A stretch of DNA of 64,000 bases from Begonia masoniana (GCA_022432975.1 CM039511.1:17634557-17698556); one strand, 5' to 3'. Counted from the first letter of the stretch, positions 1 through 12,494 are shown. Program-made: numbers and translations. Notes: generated from the letters alone by a model not told the origin.

Positions 1-460
1 ACTGTGGTGTCTCATTGAACTACCGTTCTACTTGTCTATTCTCTGAATATTTTTCTTCTTCTGGATAATTTTCTTTTGATGGTTGGATCTTATGCTTTGA
101 CTATAGTCCTTATATGATGATTCTCATACTTCTCTGGATATTCCTGATATTGGTTATCTTCCTATGGTGTTGTTGGTGTTTATACTGACTATTTCGGTAA
201 TTATCTGGTAATGTTGCTGCTTTTATGGTAAGTACTATTCTCTTATATATATATATTTGTCTTTTTATGGCAAAAAGGGGGAATATTTTGGTGATATGTA
301 TGGTTGGGTGATATGTATGGTGATATGCTTTGCTCTCTGATATTATATGATGATATAATGATAAGTGACATTTTTAGGATGTTTGAAGTCACAATTCAAG
401 GGGAGTTATTGAAAACTCTGTGCTATATTGATTTTGTCAAAAAATGCCAAAGGGGGAGAT
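1..460 (+). mobile_element. 3' internal non-coding end of a Ty1/copia element
   Basis: The stretch lies directly upstream of a polypurine tract and an LTR, so it is the 3' untranslated internal part of an element whose coding region lies outside the window. No reading frame of note is present. A second purine block, AAAAAGGGGG, sits near 274, which fits elements with more than one polypurine tract (known for the Sirevirus lineage); the lineage is an inference. Confidence 0.6.
449..460 (+). promoter_or_regulatory. Polypurine tract of the copia element
   Basis: AAAGGGGGAGAT immediately precedes the TG of the LTR at 461. This is the usual position and composition of the plus-strand primer of plant copia elements. 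Confidence 0.65.
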
Positions 461-1654
461 TGTAAATGCAAAGATATTGCATATAAGTTGACATTGATTT
501 TTGGTAATATTTATGGAGATAATATGTTTTTTCAAATTGATAATTTCTTTCTTGGTGATCAAGAAATATTGCATTCTGATCATTGGATGACGTCATATTA
601 ACAATCATGAAGATTCTGTGGAAGAGAAAAATAAAGAAACAAGAATAATAGGAAAGTTATTGAAAAAGTTAAAGGCACTTGTTTTTTGGAAAACTTTATT
701 TTGGTAAGCCGATTTGATGGAGATTTGGTGAAATCTGTTAGGCTTCGAGATAACATAAATCGTGGGATGCTTACCTAAATTTTCGGAGCCATATCAAGGA
801 AGTTAGCGATACTTTCCTAAAGTGTCACACGGTGTGTTACTCAACTGAATTTGTTAAGATTTGTTTTCCTTAATTCTTGCGACGTTATATCTAATTTGGT
901 AACTGACTGAATCGAAGATATAGAAGCTACCAATGATATTTAAAGCTTTCGTTTCTGTGAAAGCGGGTGACGACGGAGTTTTGATTTTCGCTTGAGAAGG
1001 TTTCTTCGTTCTTTGTGCCGTCGCTTTTCTTTTACTCCCAACGTTTTTGTGTTTGGGTTTGTGATTGTTTTACACACTCTTCTTATGTTGTGGATTGCAT
1101 CAATTTATTGAGTGTGTTGTGTATTGCGTCCGAAGACAATAGACGGTGTCCCAAGAGGCAATCTTTCTTTGTTCTTCATTGAAGCTCAGTCTCGGGAGAA
1201 GGCTGCATCCGAACTCGGGAGGAGTTTTGTTTTCAGACAAGGGGAGCTTGTCACTTTGATTGTGGGCGAGGAGATCTTGCCATAACACGGATTCCGGGAG
1301 GAATCAACAACAAGGGAATCTTGTTGTTTTCTAGATCTCGGGAGAGGTCGATCTAAAGTCGAGGGTATCTCACAAAAACAGTTTCCTTGGGGAAGTTAGC
1401 TAGAGGTCGCGACAAAGATAAGAGTGAGTCTTTATTTGTATAAGTCCGATTGTCTTGTAACTTTGAGAACTCAAAGAAATGTTTTTATATCTGGGCGTGG
1501 CCCCGCAGACGTAGGTTGGTTGCCGAACTGCGTTAACAACCTCCTGTCTCATTTATTTCCGCATCTTTATATTGTTCATCATTGCATTCATTATCGGTGT
1601 CTCACGTAACACCCTGTGTGACACCGCATAACTAATCGTAATATTTTAGTTTCA
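461..1654 (+). repeat. 3' LTR of a Ty1/copia element
   Basis: Starts TGTAAATGC after the polypurine tract and ends TTTCA. The limits are supported by a diverged inverted homologue at 12947-14017, which starts TGTTAATGC and ends TTTTTCA. Both share the block GAACTGCGTTAACAACCTCC about 100-125 bases before the LTR end, and repeated pieces such as GACAAGGGGAGCTTGTC. The right flank is ATGAA; the matching left duplication lies outside the window. Confidence 0.8.
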
Positions 1655-1759
1655 ATGAATTCCATCTACTTTGCGTGTCTTTTGTGTAGTTTTTCTTGCG
1701 ACTTCAAGTGCTTCAAACTCTCATGATGGAAATGAATAATAAATTCTTTTGGCCATAAA

Positions 1760-2673
1760 CAGTGTTGCCACGTTTAAAGTGCTTGAACAAAGACATACAA
1801 CTCCTTGTCATATGTGGAGTAGTTTAAAGCCGCTCCATTAAACTTCTCGCTAAAATAAGCAATAGGCTTAGAATCCTGCATTAAAACACCACCAATATAT
1901 TTTCCCAACGCATCACATTCAATCTCAAAAGCTTTATCAAAATTAGGTCAAACAAGTAATTGTGCATTAGTAAGTTTACCTTTTAGGAGATTAAAAGCTT
2001 GTTCATGTATTTTAGCCTACTTAATTTCAATATTCTTCTTTACAAGAACATTTAAGGGAGCGGCAATGGTGCTAAAATATTTAACAAACCTCCTGTAAAA
2101 GCTTGCTAATCCATGAAACCTTTTTACCTCGTTGGCATTATTTGGTCTTGGCCATTCCTTAATTGCCTTGACTTTTTCTTCATCCACCGATACTCCACTT
2201 GAACTAACTACAAAACCAAGAAACACTACTAAATCCATGCAAAATATGCACTTCTTTAAGTTAGCGTATAGTTGATTTTTGCTTAAAGTATTAAAAACTG
2301 AATTCAAGTGTTTAACATGTGCATCTTGAGTTTTATTATAAACCAAGATATTATCAAAGTACACAACAACAAACTTTCCAATAAAAGATCTCAACACATG
2401 ATTCATCAATCTCATAAAAGTACTTGGTGCATTAGACAAACCAAATGACATTACTAACCACTCATAAAGACTATATTTAGTTTTAAAGGCGATTTTCCAT
2501 TCATCTCTCTCTTTCATGCGAATTTGGTAATATCCACTCTTTAGATCAATTTTAAAAAATAAGCATGCACCATGTAACTCATCAAGCATATCATCCAATC
2601 TAGGAATAGAGTGTCTATACTTTACGTGATCTTCTTGATAGCTCGACAATCTACACCATTCGCCAAGTTCCAT
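1760..2673 (-). pseudogene. Reverse transcriptase/RNase H remnant (gypsy type)
   Basis: The 218-residue open stretch at 2673-2017 shows the RT motifs [29 protein letters not shown] and [10 protein letters not shown], then [18 protein letters not shown], typical of the fingers, palm and connection of gypsy RT. The catalytic pair usually read as xxDD is F-D-N here, so the second aspartate is lost. RNase H continues in another frame below 2010 (motifs [24 protein letters not shown]) and runs into a stop near 1785. Upstream of 2673 the RT start (VPKKDG region) is also frameshifted. Non-functional. Confidence 0.88.
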
Positions 2674-3323
2674 CTTTCTTTGGAACTAAGATGACGAGAA
2701 CTGAGCATGGACTAAGGCTTTCCTTTACAAATCCCTTCTTCACTAGTTCATCCACTTGCTTTTGAATTTCCTTGATGCTCCCGACATGAAATCTATTTGA
2801 TATTCAATCCCTCTCAAAGGAGGTAACCTCTTGGTAATTCTTTGGGAAACACATCCTTAAATTTCTGCAAAAGAGAAGAAACAACACTTGGAAGAGATTG
2901 AGTTAGTTCATTAGTCGCAAGATAAACATCTTTGTACAACAATACAAGTACTTTTTTTTCGCTATCATCACACTTTTAACCTCACTTTTTCTTGTCATTT
3001 TACTTATTCTCACACTCTCCTCTTGTTTTCTCTCACTCTCGTTTTTCTCTCATTGCACTCTTTTTTCTCTCTTTTACTCTTCTTTTCACTTACTCTACTC
3101 TCTTCTTTTTCATGTTTTTTCTCACTCAATGACTTTTCTCTCTTTTTAAATTCTTTTGCAATCTTATCTTGATCCTCACTAGCCTCCCACGGTTTTAGTG
3201 GTTTTAGAATTATCTTTCTACCATTTTGATCAAAGAAGTACCCATTCTTGAAACTATTGTGTTTGACGTTTCTATCGAATTGTCATGGTCTCCCCAAAAG
3301 AATATATGTAGCTTGCATGGGTA

Positions 3324-3575
3324 CTACATCACAAAAGCTTCATCTTTATACTTATCAATTGTGATTCCAACCTTCACTTGCTTAGTCACTTTCACTTCTC
3401 CACAATCACTCAACCATTGTAGCTTGTATGACCTAAGATGCTTAACGGTTTCCAATCTCAATTTTTTTACTAATAAAGTGCTAATAACGTTGGTACAACT
3501 CTCACTATCAATTATTAAACTACATACCTTGTTATTCACGTGGCATCTAGTGTGAAATATATTTTTCTTTTGCAC
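3324..3575 (-). pseudogene. Retroviral-type aspartic protease remnant
   Basis: The 83-residue stretch contains CSLIIDSESCTNVIS, which aligns with the active-site loop of gypsy proteases, normally D-S/T-G. The glycine is replaced by glutamate, which should abolish activity. It is followed by KLRLETVKHLRSYKLQWL, the usual region after the active site. It lies between gag and RT of the same decayed element. Confidence 0.75.
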
Positions 3576-3580
3576 TTTAT

Positions 3581-4255
3581 CTATATCCTTATTGGTTTGA
3601 ACGTTGAGTACACTCTAGTGATCAATAACTCTACCCTCACGGGTTCCTCTATATCCACGTTGCTACAATCTTCTAATGATGGCATTTCATCATCACTTGA
3701 ACTTACACTTGCTATATCACCATTATCCAAAATAATCATAGCTCTTTTATTCGGACAATTAGAAGCAATATGGCCAAAACCTTGACATCTAAAACATTTA
3801 ATCTCTCGAGACTTAATATGAGTGGAAGTCTCGATTTTACCTTTTATGGGAGTGGTATTCGATGTCGTGGTTTTCCCTTTGAACTCCTCTTTTGGTTTTG
3901 AATTAGGTTTATGACTCCTCCAATTAGATTTCCATGAAGAGTTTAGGATTGATCTGATCTTAGAGTTCCTCGATTTTAATTGCCTCTCAACTTTGATGGA
4001 CTTGTGCAATAATTCTTCTAAATACACATAATGATGCAAATCCACAATGTCAACGATTTCTCTATTTAAACCTCCAATGAATCGCATCATTGTCGCTTCA
4101 TCATCCTCATCCACTTTAGCCTTTACCATGGCTACTTCCAACTTTTTGTAATATTCCTCCACACTTTTGATTTCTTGAGTCAAACCCTGTAGTTTTCTAC
4201 ATGCATTTCGATAATAGTGGTTATGAATAAATCTTTGGCGCATTTGTACCTTCAT
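3581..4255 (-). pseudogene. Gag remnant with CCHC zinc knuckle
   Basis: About 224 residues of a retrotransposon gag: a helical capsid-like part (QRFIHNHYYRNACRKLQ, MMRFIGGLNREI), a basic serine-rich linker, then CFRCQGFGHIASNCP, a C-X2-C-X4-H-X4-C nucleic-acid-binding knuckle. The N-terminal gag part continues toward about 4620 but is broken by stops (for example just after SDPKLYIE). Fits the element's 5' end on the minus strand. Confidence 0.85.
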
Positions 4256-4626
4256 AGCATCCTATATGCGTATGAGTTGTTCTTCATACATTTTTTGTGT
4301 TTTCACTAATTGACCTACCATATGCTCACATAATCTGTGAATTCCATCGATACTAATTTGTTCTTTTTCTCCTCAGTGTAGTTATGACATTCAAACATCT
4401 GTTCAACTTTTCTTTCTCATTCTATATAAAGTTTGGGATCACTTTTACCTTGAAAAAGAGGGATGATCGTTTTGATGTTGCTTAGATTTTCATTCTCACG
4501 GTTTGTTCTGGCATATCTCTCTCTTTTGTAATTGTCATCCTCGTAATCAGATTCTTCATAGTAATGCTTTATTGGTGATTTGCCCTTTTGTGCATGGCTC
4601 TAAATTCTTAATTTGATCTTGTATAG

Positions 4627-5951
4627 TGTAACACCTGATTTTACGAGTTTTTGAATTGTGCGCGCAATGGCAATTTTGTAAATAATTGAAATATGCCCGT
4701 TCTACAAACCGAGGATTTTAATGGAGTCCTTATAATTAATATGAATTTTGGGAGAATTATGGGAATTTATGGAAATCAAACCGAAATATAATGCTTAAGT
4801 TTTCGGTTTTGTCCCTATAGCGATTTAATTCGTAGAAATAGCAAATTATGTCCGTTTGACGAACAGAAAGTTTTATTAGAACTCTAGAAATAAATGGAAA
4901 TTATTGGAGAAATAAGGAAATTTGGAGAAAACGAACCGAGAGACAAACAACGAGATAAATAGAAAATCAAATGGAGGGACAAACTTGTCATTTGACAAGT
5001 CAAGGTTAATTAAATACACAAACCCTTTCTTCTTCCCCACACTTAACGCTTTCCTCCAAATTTTTACTCCCACGGCGATTTTTGCTTTTCCTCCACGGCA
5101 TTTCCACACTTCATCGATTCTTCCTCCAATCTTCAAGGTTCCTTCAAGATTTCTTCTCCCCTCTTGATTCTAGGTAAGTTTCTAGCGTTTTCTGGCCGTT
5201 ATTCTCGATTTCTAAGTTGATAAACCATTAGGGTTTTGTTGGATTCCGTTGAAAACAACCGGGTTAGGTTAGGAATGGTTAGTAATTGCTTTATTGGTGA
5301 TTATTGAACGTTATTAGGTGAAACGTTTGAGTGTATTTTTGCATTTGATTGAAAAGTCGGGTATGGAGTTTTGGAAAACCTCCATTAATGGAGGATTGTC
5401 ATTTGTGAGCATAAGTTTCTCGATAAAATGCCCAAGAGAGATTTATTAGAGTTTTAGGAAATTTTCTTTAGTTAGGAGTTTCGTAAATTTCCGAAACTTT
5501 ACGTTTAAGCTCGGTTTTAACAAAGGACGCTATGATGGATTTAGGTGCGAGACTTGTATTGAGGACCCAAAAACCTTCACGACCGCGTACTAAGAATGCC
5601 TTGATGAAGCCTAAACCTTCAATTCAATCCTTTGTTTCCAATAGATTGAACGTATCAAGCATTGGAGAAATTATGTTTACATGACTTGGGTTAGAACCAA
5701 AGTTATCCTTTTCGATTCAAGGGTTTACTTGAAGTGACTAGACGACGTGTATTGAGGACCCAACAACCTCATGGGACCGTTACTAGTGACTTAATAATGC
5801 GCTTGATGAGCATAAGAAAACTTTATTTGAATCCATCGTTCCAAAGACGTTGATCATATCAAGCAAATGAGGTTGAGTGTCACATTACTTGTTGTTATAC
5901 CTAAGTTATCCTTTCACATTCCAGTTTAACTTGAAGTGATTGAGAACGACT
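4627..5951 (+). repeat. LTR (TGTAACACC type), cut by the assembly gap
   Basis: Begins TGTAACACCTGATTTTACG. From about 4860 to 5180 it resembles the reverse complement of the LTR that starts at 53619: a purine-rich stretch, a CT-rich leader and a splice-donor-like CTAGGTAAG at about 5171. It is therefore an LTR in plus orientation, running into the N gap, so its 3' end and any target duplication cannot be seen. The left flank is TATAG. Confidence 0.6.
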
Positions 5952-6051
5952 NNNNNNNNNNNNNNNNNNNNNNNNNNNNNNNNNNNNNNNNNNNNNNNNN
6001 NNNNNNNNNNNNNNNNNNNNNNNNNNNNNNNNNNNNNNNNNNNNNNNNNNN
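5952..6051. other. Assembly gap of 100 N
   Basis: Exactly 100 N. This is the usual placeholder for a gap of unknown size, so sequences on the two sides need not be adjacent. Confidence 0.99.
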
Positions 6052-6600
6052 AGGCGTCACAGATTGAAGGTTTTACCTGCAGACTTCACCTCGGATGATC
6101 TGATTAACGAAGTTTATAGCTGATAACGAAACAGGAAATATATATCAACAAGGTTGCCATCTTATCCATGAATGAAGGGGGCTATACTAATATACGCCTG
6201 TGGTGTTGGATATCTTTCCGAGCCTTCTAGTACTCAAATGAGTTCAGTCTCCCTTAAATCGTGAGCATCGTCTTTACTCGAGCTATTACTTCGCAAATCA
6301 AACCTCACTTTACCGCTTCAATTTTTGGGCAACCGTCAACGTTTGAGATTCTAGAGTTTTATGGGGGGATCTCTGTGATTCCTCCAAAATCTGCTTCAAT
6401 TGGCTCATGCTCAGATTCTATTAACTTTACACTTACTAATTCTTATCTGGACGGATTAGAAATTCTATAGCTCATGGATCAGTTAAAGTTTTGGCTTGCG
6501 GCTGCTGCCTCATGAGGTATGCCTTGTTTCGGGGCAATAAAGTGCACTTTAGATTTGTAGTGAATAATACTCCATTTGATTCCTAACTCTGACAAAGGGT
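6052..6600 (+). pseudogene. Fragment of a plant protein gene of unknown function
   Basis: An open stretch at 6261-6470 encodes protein-like sequence (FGQPSTFEILEFYGG, VIPPKSAS, INFTLTNSYLDGLEIL). It is followed after a stop by DQLKF and, in another frame, GLRLLPHE. I associate this pattern with a plant membrane-protein family of unknown function (possibly DUF7036), from memory and unverified. Stops and a frame change within 550 bases show it is broken. It lies between the gap and an LTR fragment. Confidence 0.35.
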
Positions 6601-6668
6601 ATAAACAAATTAGCTAGATTCTTGCAGACCGAAAGTTTAAGATCTGCCCTTTTTTTTTTTTTTTTTTT

Positions 6669-7392
6669 AGTATGAACTTACCTGTTTGCTGCGGAGTTGA
6701 GAGTCTTGAACGTGTTGCCTTGGTGATGCACAGACCTATGACGTGCACGAAGAGGGAAATTAACAAGCTGCAAATGCTAACTAATAACTTAGTAGAATAA
6801 GCTTCAAGCTCCATTCAAACCTTTAGAAAACAAACTAACGTGTTTTCATTCCAAAAACAGTGAGTTTTCTCAAATTATCGTAACATTTAACTCCAACAAA
6901 ACTCACATTTTAACTTATTCAAACTCGTTAGCTTTAGCAGATGTTTGCCTTAGACAGAGAAACAGAAGAAAACTGAGGAGATCGAAGGAGCTTCGAAAGG
7001 GTGTTTGTCGCCTGGAAGAGAGAAAACAGAGGGGAGTGGAAAGAAGCAGATGAGAAATGAGGGTTTCACGTAGAAGGGAAGAGAAGAAGAACATGGCTTC
7101 TTCAACAAGTTGCCAGGTGTCACTCAACCATTGGCCTCCTCCCACCAACCTTAATTGGCTCTCCATTTTGCCCTTCCATTGATTTCTAACCAAGATGTTT
7201 TATTTTGGTTACACATAGTTTGGCTTTCCAATTTAAATTGTTATTTAAATTCTTCGATTCGTTTCTCTCAACAATCTATCTTTCTGCAAGGCATCACAAA
7301 ATTCCAATAAAAACACACATTTTATTAATGGTCAATTCATCTCATTTAATAGTTCAAGGAATAATTACATGGCTAAAATACCGGGTGTTACA
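6669..7392 (-). repeat. Truncated LTR fragment (TGTAACACCC type)
   Basis: Read on the minus strand it starts TGTAACACCCGGTATTTTAG at 7392. It carries the family leader: a CT-rich segment, then CTCCGCAGCAAACAGGTAAG near 6680. It breaks off 11 bases after that donor-like site, where a run of 19 T (A on the element strand) at 6650-6668 begins. The second half of the LTR is missing. Confidence 0.75.
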
Positions 7393-7735
7393 GCAACTCA
7401 GGATGGTTGAGCTGCACTGTGGACTATAAGGCCTAGATGGGCTGCAACACATGCACATATGTTCTTGGGTCACGACTCAGAGCTGTTTTGGGCAATTTTG
7501 GTTTCAACCCAATCATTTTTAAGCCTAAAAATTTAATATTTAAAATATGGAATATCAATCTTAATATTGTTATTGGTACTATGATTAGGTATAGAATCTT
7601 AAAATGAAATTTTTGCACTTTTCTGATTTTTGGGCTTTGATCTGAGGTAGGCCCAGCGGGACACACAATTTTAATTGAAGTTAATTACTAACCACCTAAA
7701 GAATCATATTTTCTCTAACCCCAAAATAATAACTT

Positions 7736-8436
7736 AGATATGCAATATTGTAAGCTACGATATTCAAAGAGATATAGATAGAGAGTTGCAACCAATTTGT
7801 TAACGAAGTTCGTCCAATCTCGTGTCGTCCAATCTCATCTATGTTCGCACTTCAAGTTTTCTTCTTGAAGATTGCTTCCTAACTCTAACTTTTGGTTCGA
7901 TTAATTGAACTTTCAAGCGTCAATCCAATGTCTTTATAATGATTCTTTCAAAAGGCGTCAACATGTACTTTTTCACCAAAATACAAGTGTTGATGAGAAT
8001 TGAAGAACACAATACTCAGAACTCTTACAAAAACAAATCTCAAGTTGTAAGTAGAGAGATACGATTAGAGAACACGAGTAAACAGACTTCTCTTAATAAT
8101 TGCCAGCACTTCGTGAAGGATTTGCAGATTGGGTGTTTGTCGACACTTCGAGTTCTCTGTAAGTTTCTGAATTTGGTCGTGCGGTCGACACTTATAGACC
8201 GGTCGACACTTGGAGCTCTCTAGTCCTTAAACTATTTTTTGTGTATATTTTCATTCGAGTCGTATTTGCTTATTTGTTAACTCAAATGACTTAAACACAC
8301 TTGTTAAATTAACCAAATACCCTTTATCAAAGGTATTTCTAAATAACATAATAAATCATCAAACCAACTTAATTGAATTGCATTTAGAACACTTTTCATC
8401 AAAATACTTTAAAACTTAAATCACTTTAAGCCAACA
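7736..8436 (-). repeat. Probable copia-type LTR
   Basis: On the minus strand it starts TGTTGGCTTAAAG at 8436. Near its other end it has GAACTTCGTTAACAAATTGG (7793-7812), matching the conserved block seen near the 3' ends of the copia LTRs at 461-1654 and 12947-14017. CGGTCGACACTT repeats occur in the middle. I could not find matching flanking duplications, so the left limit is approximate. Confidence 0.45.
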
Positions 8437-10260
8437 ATATGCAAGCAATAATTAAAACTCTTATCTAGTAATGATCTCTTATTGTTACCATTGTGAACGG
8501 TATATCACTGACTTGGGTTTGCCTTGAAGCGAAGGACAAAACTTATAAATGTACAAAAATCAATGCATTTTTAATAACCAACAGATCCACAACCAGGGTA
8601 GAAATCATAACGTGAACATGTAGCAGCCAATTCCTATAAATAGGGTGAATGGTATTTATTCTCGATGTTACAATAATTTTGTTGTATTTTAAGTTATGAC
8701 TCAGATGAATAATCATATACGTTAAATAAAAATGAAAATAAAAAATCTTGCAAGCCCAAGTTGCTGCTCAAAAGAAGGTCAAGCTGCGACAAAAGAAAGA
8801 AATCAGTGTCAAGCTGCAGTTTAGAGGAGTCCAAGTTGCAGCTTCACAGAAATATCTGAGTTTTGGAGAGCCTTTGTTCACCTTTTGAAGAGCAATTGGA
8901 GCGGATTTTCTAGACCAGATGATGAGATCAATACACGTGTAACATCATTACAATGACATCCAGACAAAGATATTTGCTTCTACTTTTTCTTTTCGTTGAT
9001 TCTATCATGTTTTCCTTTCTATTATGTTGAACTAACTCTCTACTTGTGGAGAGAAGAGATAGATCAATTATCTAGATTGTTATTTTGTTTGACATAACTA
9101 TTACGTTGGTTGAATTGATTATTTATTTGTGAAATTCTATTTTTAAATGCTTTCAATTTGCTCTCATCGAATGAATTTTATATTTGAGATTTTGACGCTC
9201 GAGAGATATAATTTTAAATATGATCGGAATATTACAACATAAAAGTTTAACATTTCGATAGAGTGTTAGAGTTTTACAAAATCAATTAGAAAATTATTGA
9301 ACTTTATTAAATCATTAAAAATAAAGATTTTTATAAAGATATTAAAATTGTGATTTTAAGAATTAATACACAAGCACTGTCATGCTGAAACGAAACCTAG
9401 ACTCGGATTTTTTTTTTCTTTCAAAAACTTGACTTTTCCATTGATATTGACGACGATATTTTTTCGAGCCTAACACCATTATACACTAATTCAACACCAA
9501 ATACTAATCATTCTCATAATTAAAAATTGTAGTAAGAAAGAAAACACACTAGTCTTACTTGTACCATTTGAACATGTGACTTCCCCCAATTTCGCCCAAC
9601 TAAACAGAGGGTCCATATTTTTAATAGAAAAGTAATCATAATATACCTTGCTTGCAGATACTATCATATAGAATATGATTAAAAAGAGTAATTAAGTAAG
9701 TTTTCATTTCTACTTGCTCATCTTTCTGTTAAAGTAATTAAACCTCTTTATCGTCACAAAGGAGACAGACTCCATTGTCATCAATGGCCATGCTTGACAC
9801 CCTCATGATTATGGTTATTAATAGGTTGTTGGTAGTTAGAATTGTAGTAAATCTTGGACGTTAAGTATCAGACTCATTAATACAATATTATTCACTTGAT
9901 TCATCTTAGCACAGTTTTATTTTTGAATTTAATCCCAAAAAAAATTTATACTCTTTTAAAAATATAACATTACTTATTACACATTCTTCTTCATGTAAGT
10001 GATGTGAAGTTGTACAATTATTTTAGTATATATAGAGCCCTTACAATTAGCTCATCTCTTGGGTCATTCTCCACCTGACAAGACGAACAGTCACATCATA
10101 ATGGAGTTTGACTTGTTAGTTCAGTGAATAAATTCTGAACACCTCTTCTAAACGGAGTTTTTTCGGGTCCCCTACATCAGAGTGTATGTAATTCAAAAGG
10201 CCCCGTGATTTATAAACCAATTTTGAAAATTTGACTCGGTTACTTTTGCCAAATACACCA
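8437..10260. other. Gene-free AT-rich stretch
   Basis: No convincing coding sequence, RNA gene or inverted repeat was seen. A TATA-like CCTATAAATAGGG lies at about 8634 and may belong to an old LTR, but no partner repeat was found. Runs of A and T are common. Confidence 0.5.
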
Positions 10261-10262
10261 TT

Positions 10263-11580
10263 TTAACAAAATTTTAAATCCAAAATCTGATCCTTCCCAA
10301 AAGCATTCTTCTTCTGCATTTCAAACAGACATTTTTCGCTAACATGTCCAAGCCAAACATGCCACATGCTTGTCTTGTCTTGCAAATTTTTAAACACTGA
10401 ACTAGCTTCTCCCATCACAATAACTCCCTTTAAGACGTATAGACCATTGTGTAAGTCATCCTCAATAATCGTCAAAATTCCCTTAGTAACTCTTAAGGTT
10501 CGTGACTCTATCTTAATTGAACATCCAATAGAGTCAAACATCCTTATTGACAATAGGTTACGCTTTAATTGGGGCACATATCTCACTCTTTAAATTGTGC
10601 GAATGCAGCTATCGAACATCTTTAATTAAATTGAACGCTTTGCTTCAATTCAGCAAGATTTATTGTCTCCCAATAAGACTCTACCTCCTGTAGTCTTAAT
10701 AAAATTCAATAGTCATTCATTTCTAGATATCATATGAAATGAACATCAAGAATCCAGAACAAATTGTTCTCCGGATTCCACTTCTGAAACAGCGAGTACA
10801 TCACACGACTAATATCCATCAGAAGCAACTGAATCATCTCCTTTATCAAGCTTCTTCTCAACTTGTTTTATCTCTCTCGTAGAAGTCTTTTTTATAATGA
10901 CATTTTTTATTGCAAAAAAAACATCTTCTATCTTGCTTAGATTTGGATCGTGACTTTCCTCTTTTCAGCTTATCATCTTTGGATTTATTTCTACATCTTA
11001 CAGTGAGTCATTTACCATCTATCTTTTCTTTTAGATCAATCATTTTTAGTAACTCTTTTGAATTCAAAGTTGCTTTAACCTCGGCCATTGTCAAAGTTTA
11101 TTTGCCTTACAATATTATATCTACAAAATGTTCATATACCTTAGGCAAATAGCTTAGAATGATGGTTGTTTGGTTCTTCTTATCAATCTTTACACCTATA
11201 CTATTAAGATGAAGAATGATTTTATTAAAATCATCCAAGCGTTTTCTCATTTCTTTCTTATCTTTCATAGTCAGCATATAAAGCTTCTTCTTTAGGTACA
11301 ATCGATTTGCAAGAGACATTTTCATATAAAGAGCTTTCAATTTCTTCGACACACACAAAATTGTTTCCTCTTATGTAAACTCTCGGCACCTCATCATCAA
11401 GGCTTAGTAGAATTGCACTATGTGCTTTGGATTCTATCTCGTCGACCTTAATCCTATCACTATTCTTAAGATTATGCAACAGTGACTGCATCAATTGCTT
11501 GTGCAAGACCTTAATACACAAGCAATGCTTTTATCTTTATCCTCCATAAGCTGAAGTCATTGTCACTGGTAAATTTATCG
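10263..11580 (-). pseudogene. Decayed Ty1/copia gag-pol fragment
   Basis: In minus-strand order: a copia gag (UBN2-like) segment at about 11521-11107 (KAHSAILLSLDDEV; MKDKKEMRKRLDDFNKIILHL; IILSYLPKVYEHFVD), a zinc knuckle CFFCNKKCHYKKDF near 10930, a protease remnant WILD-V-H near 10750 in which D-S/T-G is lost, and the GAG-pre-integrase region at 10586-10263 (MWHVWLGHVSEKCLFEMQKK). The pieces are in different frames. RT and RNase H are absent and no flanking LTRs were recognised. Confidence 0.85.
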
Positions 11581-12384
11581 AGTTCAAACTTTGCTATTTT
11601 CAAGCAAAACTCTTAAACCGAAGCACAATGGATAAAACACTTTGCAATCTGCCAACTTAGGCCAATTTATAACACTGTGAACCAAAAAAAAAAAATATCC
11701 AAAATCTTTCTAATAATCTGTCCCTTTAATTACCAAAAAAATTACAACAAATTTTATTCATAGTTTGCTGCCACTCATCGACCTTCTTCAAAAAAAAAAA
11801 AAACACAAAATTTACCAAAATAGTGATTTCTTAAGAAAAAACTCAACAATAGGCAGCCACAAATTAATTCAAAACCAGCAGCAAGATTATCCTAATCTTG
11901 ATGTTTCCACAGCTTATTAAAAAAAAAAACACCAGCAACAAGATTATCCAAATCTTGATAACCAAAACATTATTTCTTCTTCCTCACCTGAATGCCCACG
12001 CTCACAGAACCAATTGAAGTTTTCGAGCGTGATTTACAAATTCAATATTGTTAAAGAAATAACACGATCAATTTAACTTGGTATGGTTGGTCTACAACCA
12101 TAATGCGGAAACGCGGTGGAAGATAGAGATCTATTTCTATAAAGAAGGTTTTCCATTGATGATGAAAGTTCATAGAAATGGAAGTAGAAATGTGGAGAAA
12201 GAGAAGAAGAAAACAAGTCAGAGGAGAGAGGCCAGCCCCAAGTAATATGCACATCCCAAGTCCCAACATAGCATAGCCCCACACAATGACAAATCCTCCC
12301 ATTAAATCAACCTTGTCTTCAAGGTTGAAAGCTTCGCATATCTCAATAAATTTGTTGTAATAGGAACGAGGTATCAAGAGCTAT

Positions 12385-12494
12385 TTTGCACGAAAGAATA
12401 ATCCCAAAGGATGAAAAAGTTTCATGTAATGCTTTATGATCAATAGCCTTGTCCAGATTCTTGATGAAAATATTTGCAGTACCAGTCTGTCCTG
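12385..12494 (-). pseudogene. Captured poly(A)-binding protein RRM2 fragment
   Basis: The minus strand encodes [20 protein letters not shown] and on to ILSCKIALD. This is the start of the second RRM of plant poly(A)-binding proteins, including the RNP2-like IFIKNL motif. The match begins right after TTGCAG, an intron-acceptor-like site, and stops abruptly after ALD, where unrelated residues follow. It lies in one open stretch (12789-12343) with gag-like residues upstream ([17 protein letters not shown]). Acquisition of a genomic gene piece by the surrounding retroelement is inferred. Too short to be a working RRM. Confidence 0.8.

Larger units (their letters stand above)
1740..4620 (-). mobile_element. 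Decayed Ty3/gypsy retrotransposon (gag, protease, RT, RNase H)
   Basis: In minus-strand order the region holds gag with a zinc knuckle (4600 to 3581), an aspartic protease remnant (3575 to 3324), a low-complexity charged linker (about 3300 to 2830), reverse transcriptase (2673 to 2017) and RNase H (about 2010 to 1760). Frames are broken many times and no integrase is left. No LTR of its own can be recognised: the LTR-like sequence at 4627 is in the opposite orientation. The domain order protease-RT-RNase H is that of Ty3/gypsy elements. It is an old, dead copy. Confidence 0.85.

Noticed and set aside
7205..8223. Short plus-strand frames at 7205-7429 and 7939-8223
   Set aside because: They fall in LTR fragments; composition is AT-biased and no homology is recognised.
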